Shown here in pieces: positions 1 through 7,639 of a DNA stretch of 64,000 nucleotides. Positions within the stretch are counted from its first letter, which is position 1, and every line of letters starts with the position of its first letter. The notes beneath the pieces are model-generated. The model ran no database searches, was not told the DNA's origin, and was given only the letters and a program-made list of their open reading frames with translations. This DNA comes from Rhizobacter sp. AJA081-3 (lineage in GTDB: Bacteria; Pseudomonadota; Gammaproteobacteria; Burkholderiales; Burkholderiaceae_C). The stretch covers positions 2,976,001-3,040,000 of the forward strand of contig NZ_CP059067.1 of NCBI RefSeq assembly GCF_017795745.1, given 5' to 3'. Position numbers and translations under genes: made by a program.

Positions 1-1
1 C

Positions 2-49
2 GCGGCCAAGGGGCTGATCAAGTTCTTCATGTCCGGCATCGTCGAATGA
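2..49 (+). CDS. C-terminal tail of an unidentified upstream gene (partial)
   Basis: The first 49 bases read open in one frame and end in TGA at 47-49, giving a C-terminus AAKGLIKFFMSGIVE. The stop overlaps the ATG of the next gene (ATGA at 46-49), the usual layout of translationally coupled genes in one operon. About fifteen residues are too few to identify the family. The rest of the gene lies left of the window. Confidence 0.5.
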   Translation, partial: AAKGLIKFFMSGIVE

Positions 50-660
50 GCAGCATCGGGGACGGCGCTCTGCGCCACGCCTGGTACGACGATGCGCTGG
101 CCTTCGTCACCGGCACGCTGTTCATCGCCTTCGGCGTGGCGATGTTCAGCCACGCGGGCTTGCTCACTGGGGGCACGGCAGGAATCGCGTTCCTGGCGCA
201 CTACGCCACCGGCTTCGGCTTCGGCCCGCTGTTCTTCGTCATCAATCTGCCCTTCTACCTGCTGGCCTGGCGGGCGATGGGGCGCAGCTTCACGCTGAAG
301 ACCTTCGCCGCGGTGACGCTGCTGTCGGCGCTCACGACGGCGGTGCCGCGCTGGGCGGGGTTCGCGGTGCTCGACCCCTGGTTCGCCGCCATCGCCGGCG
401 GGCTGCTGATGGGTGCGGGCTTCCTGGTGCTGTTCCGCCACCACGCCAGCCTGGGCGGCCTGAACATCCTCGTGCTGGTGCTGCAGAAGCGCTTCGGCTG
501 GCGCGCCGGCTGGGTGCAGATGGGCATCGACGGCGCCATCCTCGTCGCTTCGTTGGCGATGGTGGAGCCGCAGCGCATCCTGATGTCCATCGCCGGCGCG
601 CTGGCTCTGAACCTCACGCTGGCACTGAACCACCGGCCGGGGCGCTACGTCGCGTTCTGA
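46..660 (+). CDS. YitT family (DUF161) integral membrane protein
   Basis: The 204-residue protein is almost entirely hydrophobic, with about five or six membrane segments and small glycine-rich turns such as HAGLLTGGTAGIAFL near residue 40, typical of the YitT/DUF161 family. Family members in Firmicutes usually carry an extra C-terminal DUF2179 domain (about 290 residues in all). That domain is absent here, as in many proteobacterial single-domain versions. The start overlaps the stop of the preceding gene, so it is probably the last gene of an operon that begins outside the window. Its transport substrate, if any, is not known, and nothing in the neighbourhood gives one. Identification rests on overall hydrophobic pattern and family resemblance, not on catalytic residues. 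Confidence 0.8.
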   Translation: MSSIGDGALRHAWYDDALAFVTGTLFIAFGVAMFSHAGLLTGGTAGIAFLAHYATGFGFGPLFFVINLPFYLLAWRAMGRSFTLKTFAAVTLLSALTTAVPRWAGFAVLDPWFAAIAGGLLMGAGFLVLFRHHASLGGLNILVLVLQKRFGWRAGWVQMGIDGAILVASLAMVEPQRILMSIAGALALNLTLALNHRPGRYVAF

Positions 661-672
661 ACAGACATGAAA

Positions 673-696
673 GAGCCCGGCGCGAGGGCCGGGCTC
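673..696. terminator. Stem-loop between convergent genes
   Basis: GAGCCCGGC (673-681) and GCCGGGCTC (688-696) form a perfect 9-bp GC-rich stem with a 6-base loop between the converging YitT-type gene and phaB. There is only a short T-rich stretch on the minus-strand side (CTTTC) and none on the plus side. It may act as a weak bidirectional terminator. Confidence 0.6.
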
Positions 697-718
697 GAGG
701 TGAATCGCGTGAACGCGA

Positions 719-1456
719 TCAGCCCATGTGCAAACCGCCGTTGACCGAGAAGTCCGCGCCGGTCGCGAAACCGGATTCGTCCGACGCCACCCACGACACG
801 ATGGAGGCGATGTCCTCCGGCGTGCCCAGGCGCTTGACCGGGATGCCCGAGACGATCTTGTCCAGCACTTCTTGCTTGATCGCCTTGACCATGTCGGTGG
901 CGATGTAGCCCGGGCTCACGGTGTTCACCGTCACGCCCTTGTTGGCCACTTCCTGCGCCAGCGCCATCGTGAAGCCGTGCATGCCGGCCTTGGCGGCGGA
1001 GTAGTTGGTCTGGCCGAACTGCCCCTTCTCGCCGTTCACCGAGCTGATGTTGACGATGCGGCCCCAGCCCTTGTCGAGCATGCCCTCGATCACCTGCTTG
1101 GTGACGTTGAACAGGCTGGTCAGGTTGGTCTCGATCACCGCGTCCCAGTCGGCCCGGCTCATCTTGCGGAACATGCCGTCGCGCGTGATGCCGGCGTTGT
1201 TGACCAGCACGTCCACCGTGCCGTGCTCGGCCTTGACCTTCTCGAAGGCCGCCACGGTCGAATCCCAGTCGCCGACGTTGCCCACCGACGCGTAGAACGT
1301 GTAGCCCAGGGCCTTCTGCTCACCGATCCACTTCACGTGGTCGCGGCTCGGGCCGCAGCCGGCGATGACCTTGAAACCGTCCTTGTGCAGGCGCTGGCAC
1401 ATCGAGGTGCCGATGCCACCCATGCCACCCGTCACGTACGCAATCTTCTGAGCCAT
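719..1456 (-). CDS. phaB: Acetoacetyl-CoA reductase (NADPH-dependent, PHA synthesis)
   Basis: Reduces acetoacetyl-CoA to (R)-3-hydroxybutyryl-CoA, the monomer for polyhydroxybutyrate. The 245-residue product is a classic short-chain dehydrogenase. It has the nucleotide-binding TGGMGGIGTS at the N-terminus, NNAG around residue 90, and the Ser-Tyr-Lys set in NISSVNGEKGQFGQTNYSAA around residues 140-155. The length matches the roughly 246 residues of known PhaB proteins. A longer open frame reaches 1705, but the start MAQKIAYVTGG at 1456 is chosen because it begins directly at the Rossmann fold and has AGGAGAAG a few bases upstream. It is the third gene of phaC-phaA-phaB, 41 bases after phaA. 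The PHA regulator gene phaR, often found downstream of phaB in Burkholderiales, is not here. A convergent membrane-protein gene follows instead. Confidence 0.96.
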   Translation of the reverse strand: MAQKIAYVTGGMGGIGTSMCQRLHKDGFKVIAGCGPSRDHVKWIGEQKALGYTFYASVGNVGDWDSTVAAFEKVKAEHGTVDVLVNNAGITRDGMFRKMSRADWDAVIETNLTSLFNVTKQVIEGMLDKGWGRIVNISSVNGEKGQFGQTNYSAAKAGMHGFTMALAQEVANKGVTVNTVSPGYIATDMVKAIKQEVLDKIVSGIPVKRLGTPEDIASIVSWVASDESGFATGADFSVNGGLHMG

Positions 1457-1497
1457 TTGTCTTCTCCTGGTTGAAATCGTGTTGTGTCTGGAAAGGT

Positions 1498-2679
1498 TCA
1501 GCGTTCGATCGTCAGCGCCACGCCCATGCCGCCGCCGATGCACAGCGAGGCAATGCCCTTCTTGGCATTGCGGCGCTGCATTTCGTGCAGCAGCGTGACG
1601 AGGATGCGGCAGCCGGATGCGCCGATCGGGTGGCCGATGGCGATGGCGCCGCCGTTCACGTTGACCTTGCTGGTGTCCCAGCCCATCTCCTGGTGCACTG
1701 CGCACGCCTGTGCGGCGAAGGCTTCGTTGATCTCGAGCAGGTCGAGGTCGGCGGCCTTCCAGCCGGCGCGCTGCAGCGCACGCTGGCTCGCCGGCACCGG
1801 GCCCATGCCCATGGTGGCCGGGTCGAGGCCGGCCGAAGAGTAGGAAGCAATGCGACCCAACGGCGTCAGGCCCAGCTTGTCGGCGAGCTTCGCGCTCATC
1901 ACCACCACGCCGGCGGCACCGTCGTTCAGGCCGGAGGCGTTGCCGGCGGTCACGCTGCCAGCCTTGTCGAAGGCGGGGCGCAGGCCGGCCAGGCCTTCGG
2001 CGCTGGTCTTGCGGTTGAGGAATTCGTCGTTGGCGAAGACGATCGGGTCACCCTTCTTCTGCGCGATGCTGAAGGGAACGATCTCGTCCTTGAACTTGCC
2101 GGCGTCCTGGGCGGCAGCGGCCTTCTGCTGGCTGGCCAGCGCGAGCGCGTCCTGCGCCTCGCGCGTCACGCCGAACTTCTTGGCCACGTTCTCGGCGGTG
2201 ATGCCCATGTGGTACTGGTTGTAGACGTCCCACAGGCCGTCGACGATCATCGTGTCGACCAGCTTCCAGTCGCCCATGCGCTGGCCATTGCGCGAATTCG
2301 GCAGCACGTGCGGTGCCAGGCTCATGTTCTCCTGGCCGCCGGCGATGACGATCTCGCTGTCGCCGTCACGGATGGCCTGCGCCGCCAGCATCACCGCCTT
2401 CAGGCCCGAGCCGCAGACCTTGTTGATGGTCATCGCAGGCACGTGGTTGGGCAGGCCCGACTTGATGACCGACTGCCGCGCCGGGTTCTGGCCGGCACCG
2501 GCCTGCAGCACCTGGCCGAGGATGACCTCGCCGATCTGGTCGCCCGAGAGCTTGGCGCGCTTGAGCAGTTCGGCGATCACGGCGGCGCCGAGTTCGGACG
2601 CGGGCGTCGAGGCGAGCGTGCCGCCGAACTTGCCGACGGCGGTGCGGGCGGCGGCGACGATCACGATGTCAGTGGTCAT
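1498..2679 (-). CDS. phaA: Acetyl-CoA acetyltransferase (beta-ketothiolase)
   Basis: Condenses two acetyl-CoA to acetoacetyl-CoA, the first step of polyhydroxybutyrate synthesis. The 393-residue product has the full thiolase signature. The acyl-accepting Cys is residue 89, in NKVCGSGLKA. The catalytic His lies in GGAIAIGHPIGASG near residue 350, and the second Cys in SLCIGGGMG near residue 380. The length is that of the biosynthetic thiolase family (about 393). It lies 92 bases downstream of phaC and 41 bases upstream of phaB on the same strand, so co-transcription is likely. GGAGAC precedes the ATG. A CTGCAGTG element just upstream (2691-2698) resembles part of the phasin operator described below, but this short match could be chance. 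Confidence 0.96.
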   Translation of the reverse strand: MTTDIVIVAAARTAVGKFGGTLASTPASELGAAVIAELLKRAKLSGDQIGEVILGQVLQAGAGQNPARQSVIKSGLPNHVPAMTINKVCGSGLKAVMLAAQAIRDGDSEIVIAGGQENMSLAPHVLPNSRNGQRMGDWKLVDTMIVDGLWDVYNQYHMGITAENVAKKFGVTREAQDALALASQQKAAAAQDAGKFKDEIVPFSIAQKKGDPIVFANDEFLNRKTSAEGLAGLRPAFDKAGSVTAGNASGLNDGAAGVVVMSAKLADKLGLTPLGRIASYSSAGLDPATMGMGPVPASQRALQRAGWKAADLDLLEINEAFAAQACAVHQEMGWDTSKVNVNGGAIAIGHPIGASGCRILVTLLHEMQRRNAKKGIASLCIGGGMGVALTIER

Positions 2680-2771
2680 GGGGGAGTCTCCTGCAGTGAA
2701 ACGGTTCGAAGTGGACGTAGGCCACGGTTCGCACTGTCGCGCTTCGCCGTGGCCACATCAAGCGATATTCG

Positions 2772-4493
2772 TCAGGCCTTCTGCTTGACGTAACGGCCCG
2801 GTGCGGGCTCGATGGCCTTGTGGCTGCGATTGCCGTAGCCCTTGGGCGCAGCGATCTGCTTGCCGGCGTGGGACTTCAGCCAGGCAGCCCAGTCGGTCCA
2901 CCAGCTGCCCGGATGCTCCTTGGCCTTGGCGAACCATTCCTTCGCGTCGGCCGGAACGGCATTCGTGCCGCCGATCCAGTGGCTGCGCTTGCCCTTGGCC
3001 GGCGGGTTGATCACCCCGGCGATGTGGCCCGAGGCACCCATCACGAAGCGGATCTTCCCCTTCGCGCCGGTGAGCACCTGTGTGTTCTGGTAGGCACCAT
3101 CCCAGGGCACGATGTGGTCTTCGCGCGAGGCGTAGACGTAAGTCGGCGCCTTGATGGCCCCGAGGTCGACCTTCTCGCCGCACACCGTCACCTTGCCGGG
3201 CTTGGCCAGGTTGTTCTCGTGGTACGTGTTGCGCAGGTACCAGCAGTACATCGGCCCGGGCAGGTTGGTGCTGTCGCTGTTCCAGTACAACAGGTCGAAG
3301 GGCGGGGGCGTCTCGCCCTTGAGGTAATTGCCGACGACGTAGTTCCAGACCAGGTCGTTCGGGCGCAGGAAGCTGAAGGTCGAGGCCAACTCCTGGCCCT
3401 TGAGCAGGCTGCCGCCACCGGGGCTCTGGGGGCCGAGCGTCATCTCGCGCATCTGCACCATCGTCTCGTCGATGAACAGGTCGAGCACGCCGGTGTTGGA
3501 GAAGTCCAGCAGCGTGGTCAGCAGCGTCACGCTGGTGGCCGGCTGCTCGCCGCGCGCGGCCAGCACCGACAGCGCGGTGGCGAGGATCGTGCCGCCGACG
3601 CAGAAGCCCAGCGTGTTGAGCTGCTCGCTGCCGGTGATGTCCTGCACCTCGCGGATGGCGCGGACCGCCGCGTTCTCGATGTACTGGTCCCAGGTGTACT
3701 GGGCGATGCTGTCGTCGGCGTTGCGCCAGCTGATCACGAAGAGGCGGTGGCCCTGCTCGACCGTGTAGCGGATCAGCGAGTTCTCCGGCTGCAGATCCAT
3801 GATGTAGTACTTGTTGATGCACGGCGGCACGAACAGCATCGGCCGCTCGTAGACCTTGGCCGTCAACGGCTTGTACTCGATCAGCTGGAACAGTTCGTTC
3901 TCGAACACCACCGCGCCTTCGGTCGTGGCCACGTTGCGGCCCACCTCGAAGACGCTCTCGTCGGTCTGCGAGAGGTGGCCCTGCTGGATGTCGTTCCACA
4001 GGTGCTTGAGGCCCTGGCCGATGCTCTCGCCCTTGGTCTCGAGCGCCTTGCGCTGCGCCTCGGGATTGAGCGCGAGGTAGTTGCTCGGCGAGGCGGCGTC
4101 CACCCACTGCTGCACCGCGAAGCGGATGCGCTGCTTCGTCTTGACGTCGCCCTCGACGGCGTCGGCCATCTCCATCAGGGTGCGCGCATTGAGCAGGTAC
4201 ATCTGCGCGATGTAGGCGCTGGCCGGATTCTTGGCCCATTCCTGCGCGGCAAAGCGTTTGTCGGCGGCCTTGGATGCGGCCGCATCGGGGTTGGCTTCGC
4301 GCAGGTTCAGGTTCCACAGATCGGTGGCCTGCTTGAGATAGTCGGCCTGCAGCTTCGACACCGCGGGCAGCGGCAGATTCAGCCCGGACATCGACTTCCA
4401 GATCTCGCCGACAGTCGAGCCGAAGGCCTTGGCGGCGTCGGCCGGGTCGGTGGGCACGGATGCCCCGGTCGCGGCACGGGAAGTGGCTTTCAT
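2772..4493 (-). CDS. phaC: Class I poly(3-hydroxyalkanoate) synthase
   Basis: Polymerises (R)-3-hydroxyacyl-CoA into polyhydroxyalkanoate at the granule surface. The 573-residue product fits class I synthases (about 590 in Cupriavidus). It has an N-terminal helical region and then an alpha/beta-hydrolase core. The lipase-like box GFCVGG puts the nucleophile at Cys298. The Asp of the triad probably lies in SREDHIVPW and the His in GASGHIAGV in the C-terminal third. It is the first gene of phaC-phaA-phaB. The start MKATSRAATG is the first ATG after the divergent spacer and has GGAG upstream. The 113-base spacer (4494-4606) towards the divergent small gene must hold the operon promoter. TTGACT lies there on the minus strand (4585-4580), but no good -10 sits at the right distance, so no promoter is called. 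Confidence 0.96.
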   Translation of the reverse strand: MKATSRAATGASVPTDPADAAKAFGSTVGEIWKSMSGLNLPLPAVSKLQADYLKQATDLWNLNLREANPDAAASKAADKRFAAQEWAKNPASAYIAQMYLLNARTLMEMADAVEGDVKTKQRIRFAVQQWVDAASPSNYLALNPEAQRKALETKGESIGQGLKHLWNDIQQGHLSQTDESVFEVGRNVATTEGAVVFENELFQLIEYKPLTAKVYERPMLFVPPCINKYYIMDLQPENSLIRYTVEQGHRLFVISWRNADDSIAQYTWDQYIENAAVRAIREVQDITGSEQLNTLGFCVGGTILATALSVLAARGEQPATSVTLLTTLLDFSNTGVLDLFIDETMVQMREMTLGPQSPGGGSLLKGQELASTFSFLRPNDLVWNYVVGNYLKGETPPPFDLLYWNSDSTNLPGPMYCWYLRNTYHENNLAKPGKVTVCGEKVDLGAIKAPTYVYASREDHIVPWDGAYQNTQVLTGAKGKIRFVMGASGHIAGVINPPAKGKRSHWIGGTNAVPADAKEWFAKAKEHPGSWWTDWAAWLKSHAGKQIAAPKGYGNRSHKAIEPAPGRYVKQKA

Positions 4494-4606
4494 GTAAGTC
4501 TCCTCACGGATGCTTCCGATCCGGTGAATCTGTTCTAGTTGTGTGCGTTTTTACCGCGCGAAGCTTACCACATAATGACAGTCAATTTCACCATTCGGTA
4601 AGAACC

Positions 4607-4885
4607 ATGTATCTCGTCGCGATCGCCTGGGGTTACGTGGTGCTGATGATGGCCGTCGCGGAGGCCACTGCGCCGAATGGGACCGTGCTCGGTGCGGTCT
4701 TCACCTTCCTGCTCTACGGCGCGCTGCCCTTGTCCATCGTGCTGTACATCCTGGGCACGCCCTCGCGGCGGCGTCTGCGCATCGCCCAGGAGCGAGCGCC
4801 AGCCGCGTCAGACGCGCCGCTCCAGCCAGATGGCGGCGACCATGCGGCCGGTGACACCGTCGCGCCGGAACGAAAAGAACCGTGA
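4607..4885 (+). CDS. Small hypothetical membrane protein
   Basis: The 92-residue product begins MYLVAIAWGYVVLMMA. It has two hydrophobic segments (about residues 3-20 and 27-48) and then a basic, proline- and alanine-rich cytoplasmic tail. I do not recognise a named family. The frame extends upstream to 4460, but that would run into phaC. The ATG at 4607 sits behind GGTAAGAACC and starts at the first membrane helix. The last 78 bases overlap the 3' end of pgeF on the opposite strand. A CATAAT hexamer at 4571-4576 could be its -10 box, but no good -35 accompanies it. Function unknown. Confidence 0.7.
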   Translation: MYLVAIAWGYVVLMMAVAEATAPNGTVLGAVFTFLLYGALPLSIVLYILGTPSRRRLRIAQERAPAASDAPLQPDGGDHAAGDTVAPERKEP

Positions 4886-5584
4886 GTCGTCCTCGAAGGT
4901 GCACCAGTCGCCGCCACTGAGCTGCGTCACGCCGGCCGCCCGCAGGCGCTGCCGGGCCAGGCCGGCCAGGTCGGCCATCCACTTGCCCGGCGCATGCGGG
5001 CGGAACAAGGCGGAGGTCTCGTCCGACGCATCGGTGCCGAAGGCCCTCAGCACATCGGCGCCGACCTCGAAACGGCGCGGCCCGATGCACGGGCCCAGCC
5101 AGACCTGCACTTCGGCGGGCGCACAAGCCGCCGCCTCGCACAAGGACTCGAGGGTGGCCTCCAGCACGCCCGCCGACAGCCCGCGCCAGCCGGCATGGGC
5201 GCCGGCCACGCCCCGCGCGCCGGGCGCGGCGAACAGCACCGGCAGACAGTCCGCCACCTGCACGGTGCACGCCAGGCCCGGCTCGGTGCAAACGCTGGCA
5301 TCGGCCTGCGGCAGGCCACCGACGTGGGACGACGTGAGCCGCACCACGCCGTGGCCGTGCACCTGATCCAGGTACACCGGCTTCGCACCGATGGAAGCCG
5401 CCAGCAGCGCCTGGTTGTGCGCCACCGCCGCCGGGTCGTCACCGAGCCCGGCGCGGATGTTCATGCCGGCGAACGGGCGCTCGCTGACGCCGCCCCGGCG
5501 TGTCGTCATGAGCGCCCCCACACCGGGCACGTCCCAGTCCGGGCGCAGCCAGTCGGGATGCCCGGCGTTCGCGAGGTCCGTCAT
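4808..5584 (-). CDS. pgeF: Multicopper polyphenol oxidase / purine nucleoside phosphorylase (YfiH/LACC1 family)
   Basis: A 258-residue member of the YfiH (DUF152) family. Members are cytosolic enzymes annotated as polyphenol oxidase. Some act as purine nucleoside phosphorylase/adenosine deaminase, and the E. coli protein has been linked to correcting peptidoglycan-precursor errors. The metal and active-site signature is complete: DQVHGHG (His) near residue 76, QVADCLPV (Cys) near 110, AGAHAGWRGL (His) near 128 and LGPCIGP near 162. The ATG lies 6 bases after the maiA stop, so it is the last gene of the FAH-maiA-pgeF operon. Its 3' end overlaps the convergent small membrane gene by 78 bases. 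In most genomes the gene sits next to rluD, which is not seen here. Confidence 0.88.
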   Translation of the reverse strand: MTDLANAGHPDWLRPDWDVPGVGALMTTRRGGVSERPFAGMNIRAGLGDDPAAVAHNQALLAASIGAKPVYLDQVHGHGVVRLTSSHVGGLPQADASVCTEPGLACTVQVADCLPVLFAAPGARGVAGAHAGWRGLSAGVLEATLESLCEAAACAPAEVQVWLGPCIGPRRFEVGADVLRAFGTDASDETSALFRPHAPGKWMADLAGLARQRLRAAGVTQLSGGDWCTFEDDSRFFSFRRDGVTGRMVAAIWLERRV

Positions 5585-5590
5585 CGGCGC

Positions 5591-6235
5591 TCAGGCCGCG
5601 TCCGGGCAGGCCGAGGGCTGCGTCTTGGCGAAGGCGTCGTGCGCCATGCAGGTCTCGAAGATGCGCATCACGGTGGGCACGTGGTCGAGCCGGCAGTCCA
5701 TGCGCTTCGCGTTGTGGATCTGCGGCACCAGCACCACGTCGGCCAGGGTCGGCGCGTCGCCGTGGCAGAAGCGGCCGGTCGCCGGATGCGCGGCGAGTTG
5801 CTGCTCGACGGCCTCGAGCCCGGTCTCCACCCAATGCCGGTACCAGCGGTTCTTGTCGTCTTCCGAGACCTTCAGGTCATGGACGAGGTAGCGCAGCACG
5901 CGCAGGTTGTTCAGCGGGTGGATCTCACAGGCCACGTCCAGCGCGAGTGCGCGGATGCGTGCACGCTCGAGTGCCGTGCCGGGCAGCAGCGGCGGCTGCG
6001 GGTGCAGTTCGTCGAGGTACTCGATGATGGCCAGCGACTGCGTGACGATGCGCTCGTCGTCCTTGAGCAGCGGCACCAGGCGCGCCGGCGACAGCGCCGC
6101 GTACGACTCCTTGAAGTGCTCGTTGCGCGCCAGCTGCACCGGCATGTAGTCGTAGTCCAGGCCCTTGAGGGCCAGCGCGATGCGCACGCGGTACGACGCC
6201 GACGAGCGGAAGTAGTTGAAGAGCTGCAATGTCAT
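5591..6235 (-). CDS. maiA: Maleylacetoacetate / maleylpyruvate isomerase (zeta-class GST)
   Basis: Glutathione-dependent cis-trans isomerase of maleylacetoacetate (tyrosine/homogentisate route) or maleylpyruvate (gentisate route). The 214-residue protein has the zeta-class thioredoxin-fold start with the SSASYRVRIALALKG motif at about residues 11-25, followed by a conserved NPARLVP-like loop (SPARLVPLL) and an all-helical C-terminal domain. The open frame continues upstream to 6568, but MTLQLFNYFRSSAS at 6235 is the canonical N-terminus. It lies 20 bases downstream of an FAH-family hydrolase, which would act on its fumaryl product. The pair is therefore probably a two-step ring-cleavage-product pathway. 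No dioxygenase gene is nearby to say whether the upstream substrate is homogentisate or gentisate. Confidence 0.9.
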   Translation of the reverse strand: MTLQLFNYFRSSASYRVRIALALKGLDYDYMPVQLARNEHFKESYAALSPARLVPLLKDDERIVTQSLAIIEYLDELHPQPPLLPGTALERARIRALALDVACEIHPLNNLRVLRYLVHDLKVSEDDKNRWYRHWVETGLEAVEQQLAAHPATGRFCHGDAPTLADVVLVPQIHNAKRMDCRLDHVPTVMRIFETCMAHDAFAKTQPSACPDAA

Positions 6236-6255
6236 GCCGTGACTCCCGTGTGAAC

Positions 6256-6963
6256 TCAGCCCTGCACCACCTGCACCTGCAACGTGCCCACGCCGTCGAT
6301 GCGCGCGCTCAGCGTGTCGCCCACCACCACCGCAGCCACGCCCTCGGGCGTGCCGGTGAAGATCAGGTCGCCGGGCGCCAGCGTCCAGGCCGCGGACACG
6401 TGCTCGATGATCTCGGGGATGCTCCAGATCAGCTTGCCGATGGTGCTCGATTGCCGCTTTGCGCCGTTGACATCGAGCACGATCGTGGTGTCGGGGCCGA
6501 CCTGGCACTGCGCCGCCGGACGGATCGGCCCGATCGGCGCCGATTCGTCGAAACCCTTGCCGATGCACCAGGGGCGGCCCTGCTTCTTGGCCTCGCCCTG
6601 CAGGTCGCGGCGCGTCATGTCCAGGCCGACGGCGTAGCCCCAGACATGCTTCATGGCGTCGACCGCGGCGATGTTGCGGCCACCCTGGCCGATGGCCACG
6701 ACCAGTTCGACCTCGTGGTGCAAATCCTTCGTGAGGCTCGGGTAGTGCATGCGACCCACCTTCCCCTCGGCCACCGGCAGCACGGCGTCGGCCGGCTTCA
6801 TGAAGAAGAACGGCGGCTCGCGGCCGGTGAAGCCCATCTCCTTGGCATGCTCGACGTAGTTGCGGCCAACGCAGTAGATGCGATGCACCGGGAACAGCGC
6901 ATCGGGCGCGCCACCGGCGACGGGCACGGCGGCGGCAGCGGGCGGCGTGACGACGAAACTCAT
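6256..6963 (-). CDS. Fumarylacetoacetate hydrolase family protein (probable fumarylpyruvate hydrolase)
   Basis: A 235-residue single-domain FAH-family enzyme expected to hydrolyse a fumaryl-keto acid to fumarate plus pyruvate or acetoacetate, using a divalent metal. The metal-binding HHEVELVVAIG motif lies near residue 85, IFTGTPEGV near residue 205 and CVGRNYVEHAKEM near residue 30. The short length suits fumarylpyruvate hydrolases (NagK/HpaG type) better than eukaryote-like FAH (about 420 residues). The frame is open to 7029, but MSFVVTPP at 6963 has GGAG eleven bases upstream and is preferred. It is first in the operon with maiA and pgeF and divergent from the Nudix gene. Exact substrate is an inference from the pairing with maiA. 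Confidence 0.88.
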   Translation of the reverse strand: MSFVVTPPAAAAVPVAGGAPDALFPVHRIYCVGRNYVEHAKEMGFTGREPPFFFMKPADAVLPVAEGKVGRMHYPSLTKDLHHEVELVVAIGQGGRNIAAVDAMKHVWGYAVGLDMTRRDLQGEAKKQGRPWCIGKGFDESAPIGPIRPAAQCQVGPDTTIVLDVNGAKRQSSTIGKLIWSIPEIIEHVSAAWTLAPGDLIFTGTPEGVAAVVVGDTLSARIDGVGTLQVQVVQG

Positions 6964-7076
6964 GGGCAGGTCTCCAGGCAGGGGTCGCGAATCGTCGTCG
7001 ATGATGCCACGCAGGCGGTCATAAGCCACGGCCGCACGCCCGGTGGCGGCGAAGCGCGCGCTACACTGCCGCGGCC

Positions 7077-7622
7077 ATGTTCACCCCCCGCAGCATCAAG
7101 CACTGCCGTGCCTGCGGCGCGCCGGCGCAGTACGCCGTGCCGGCCGAAGACAACCGCGAGCGGGCCACCTGCACCGCCTGCGGCACCATCCACTACGAGA
7201 ACCCGCTGAACGTGGTCGGCACCGTGCCGGCCTGGGAAGACCGCGTGCTGCTGTGCCGCCGCAACATCGAGCCGCGCCACGGCTTCTGGACGCTGCCGGC
7301 CGGTTTCATGGAACTCGGCGAGAGCACCGCCCAGGGTGCGCTGCGCGAGACCATCGAAGAGGCCGGTGCCAACGTGGAGATGCTGGACCTGTTCACTGTG
7401 CTCAACGTGGTGCGCGTCGGCCAGGTGCACTTCTTCTACCGGGCGCGCATGCTCGACACCACTTTGGCCCCGGGCCCGGAGACCATCGAGGCCCAGCTCT
7501 TCAGCGAAGCCGAGATCCCCTGGGAGCAGATCGCCTTCCGCACCGTGAAGGAAACCCTGCACCGCTACTTCGACGACCGCCGCAAGGGTCAATTCGGCAT
7601 CCACTGCGCCGATATCGGTTGA
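7077..7622 (+). CDS. Nudix hydrolase with N-terminal zinc ribbon
   Basis: The 181-residue protein starts with a zinc ribbon: HCRACG near residue 10, then CTACG near residue 35. The Nudix box follows as GFMELGESTAQGALRETIEE and AG at about residues 75-97, matching GX5EX7REUXEEXGU. Nudix enzymes hydrolyse nucleoside diphosphates linked to another moiety. The zinc ribbon plus Nudix layout resembles NADH pyrophosphatase (NudC) but lacks its usual SQPWPFPxS motif, so NADH is not assumed as substrate. It is divergent from the FAH gene. The next gene, lapB, starts only 17 bases after the stop, so read-through into the secretion operon is possible. Confidence 0.88.
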   Translation: MFTPRSIKHCRACGAPAQYAVPAEDNRERATCTACGTIHYENPLNVVGTVPAWEDRVLLCRRNIEPRHGFWTLPAGFMELGESTAQGALRETIEEAGANVEMLDLFTVLNVVRVGQVHFFYRARMLDTTLAPGPETIEAQLFSEAEIPWEQIAFRTVKETLHRYFDDRRKGQFGIHCADIG

Positions 7623-7639
7623 TCGGACGAAACGCGCCC

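Noticed and set aside
4556-4606. Promoter boxes for phaC and for the small divergent gene
   Set aside because: TTGACT (minus) and CATAAT (plus) are present, but neither has a partner hexamer at 16-18 bases, so no promoter was called.
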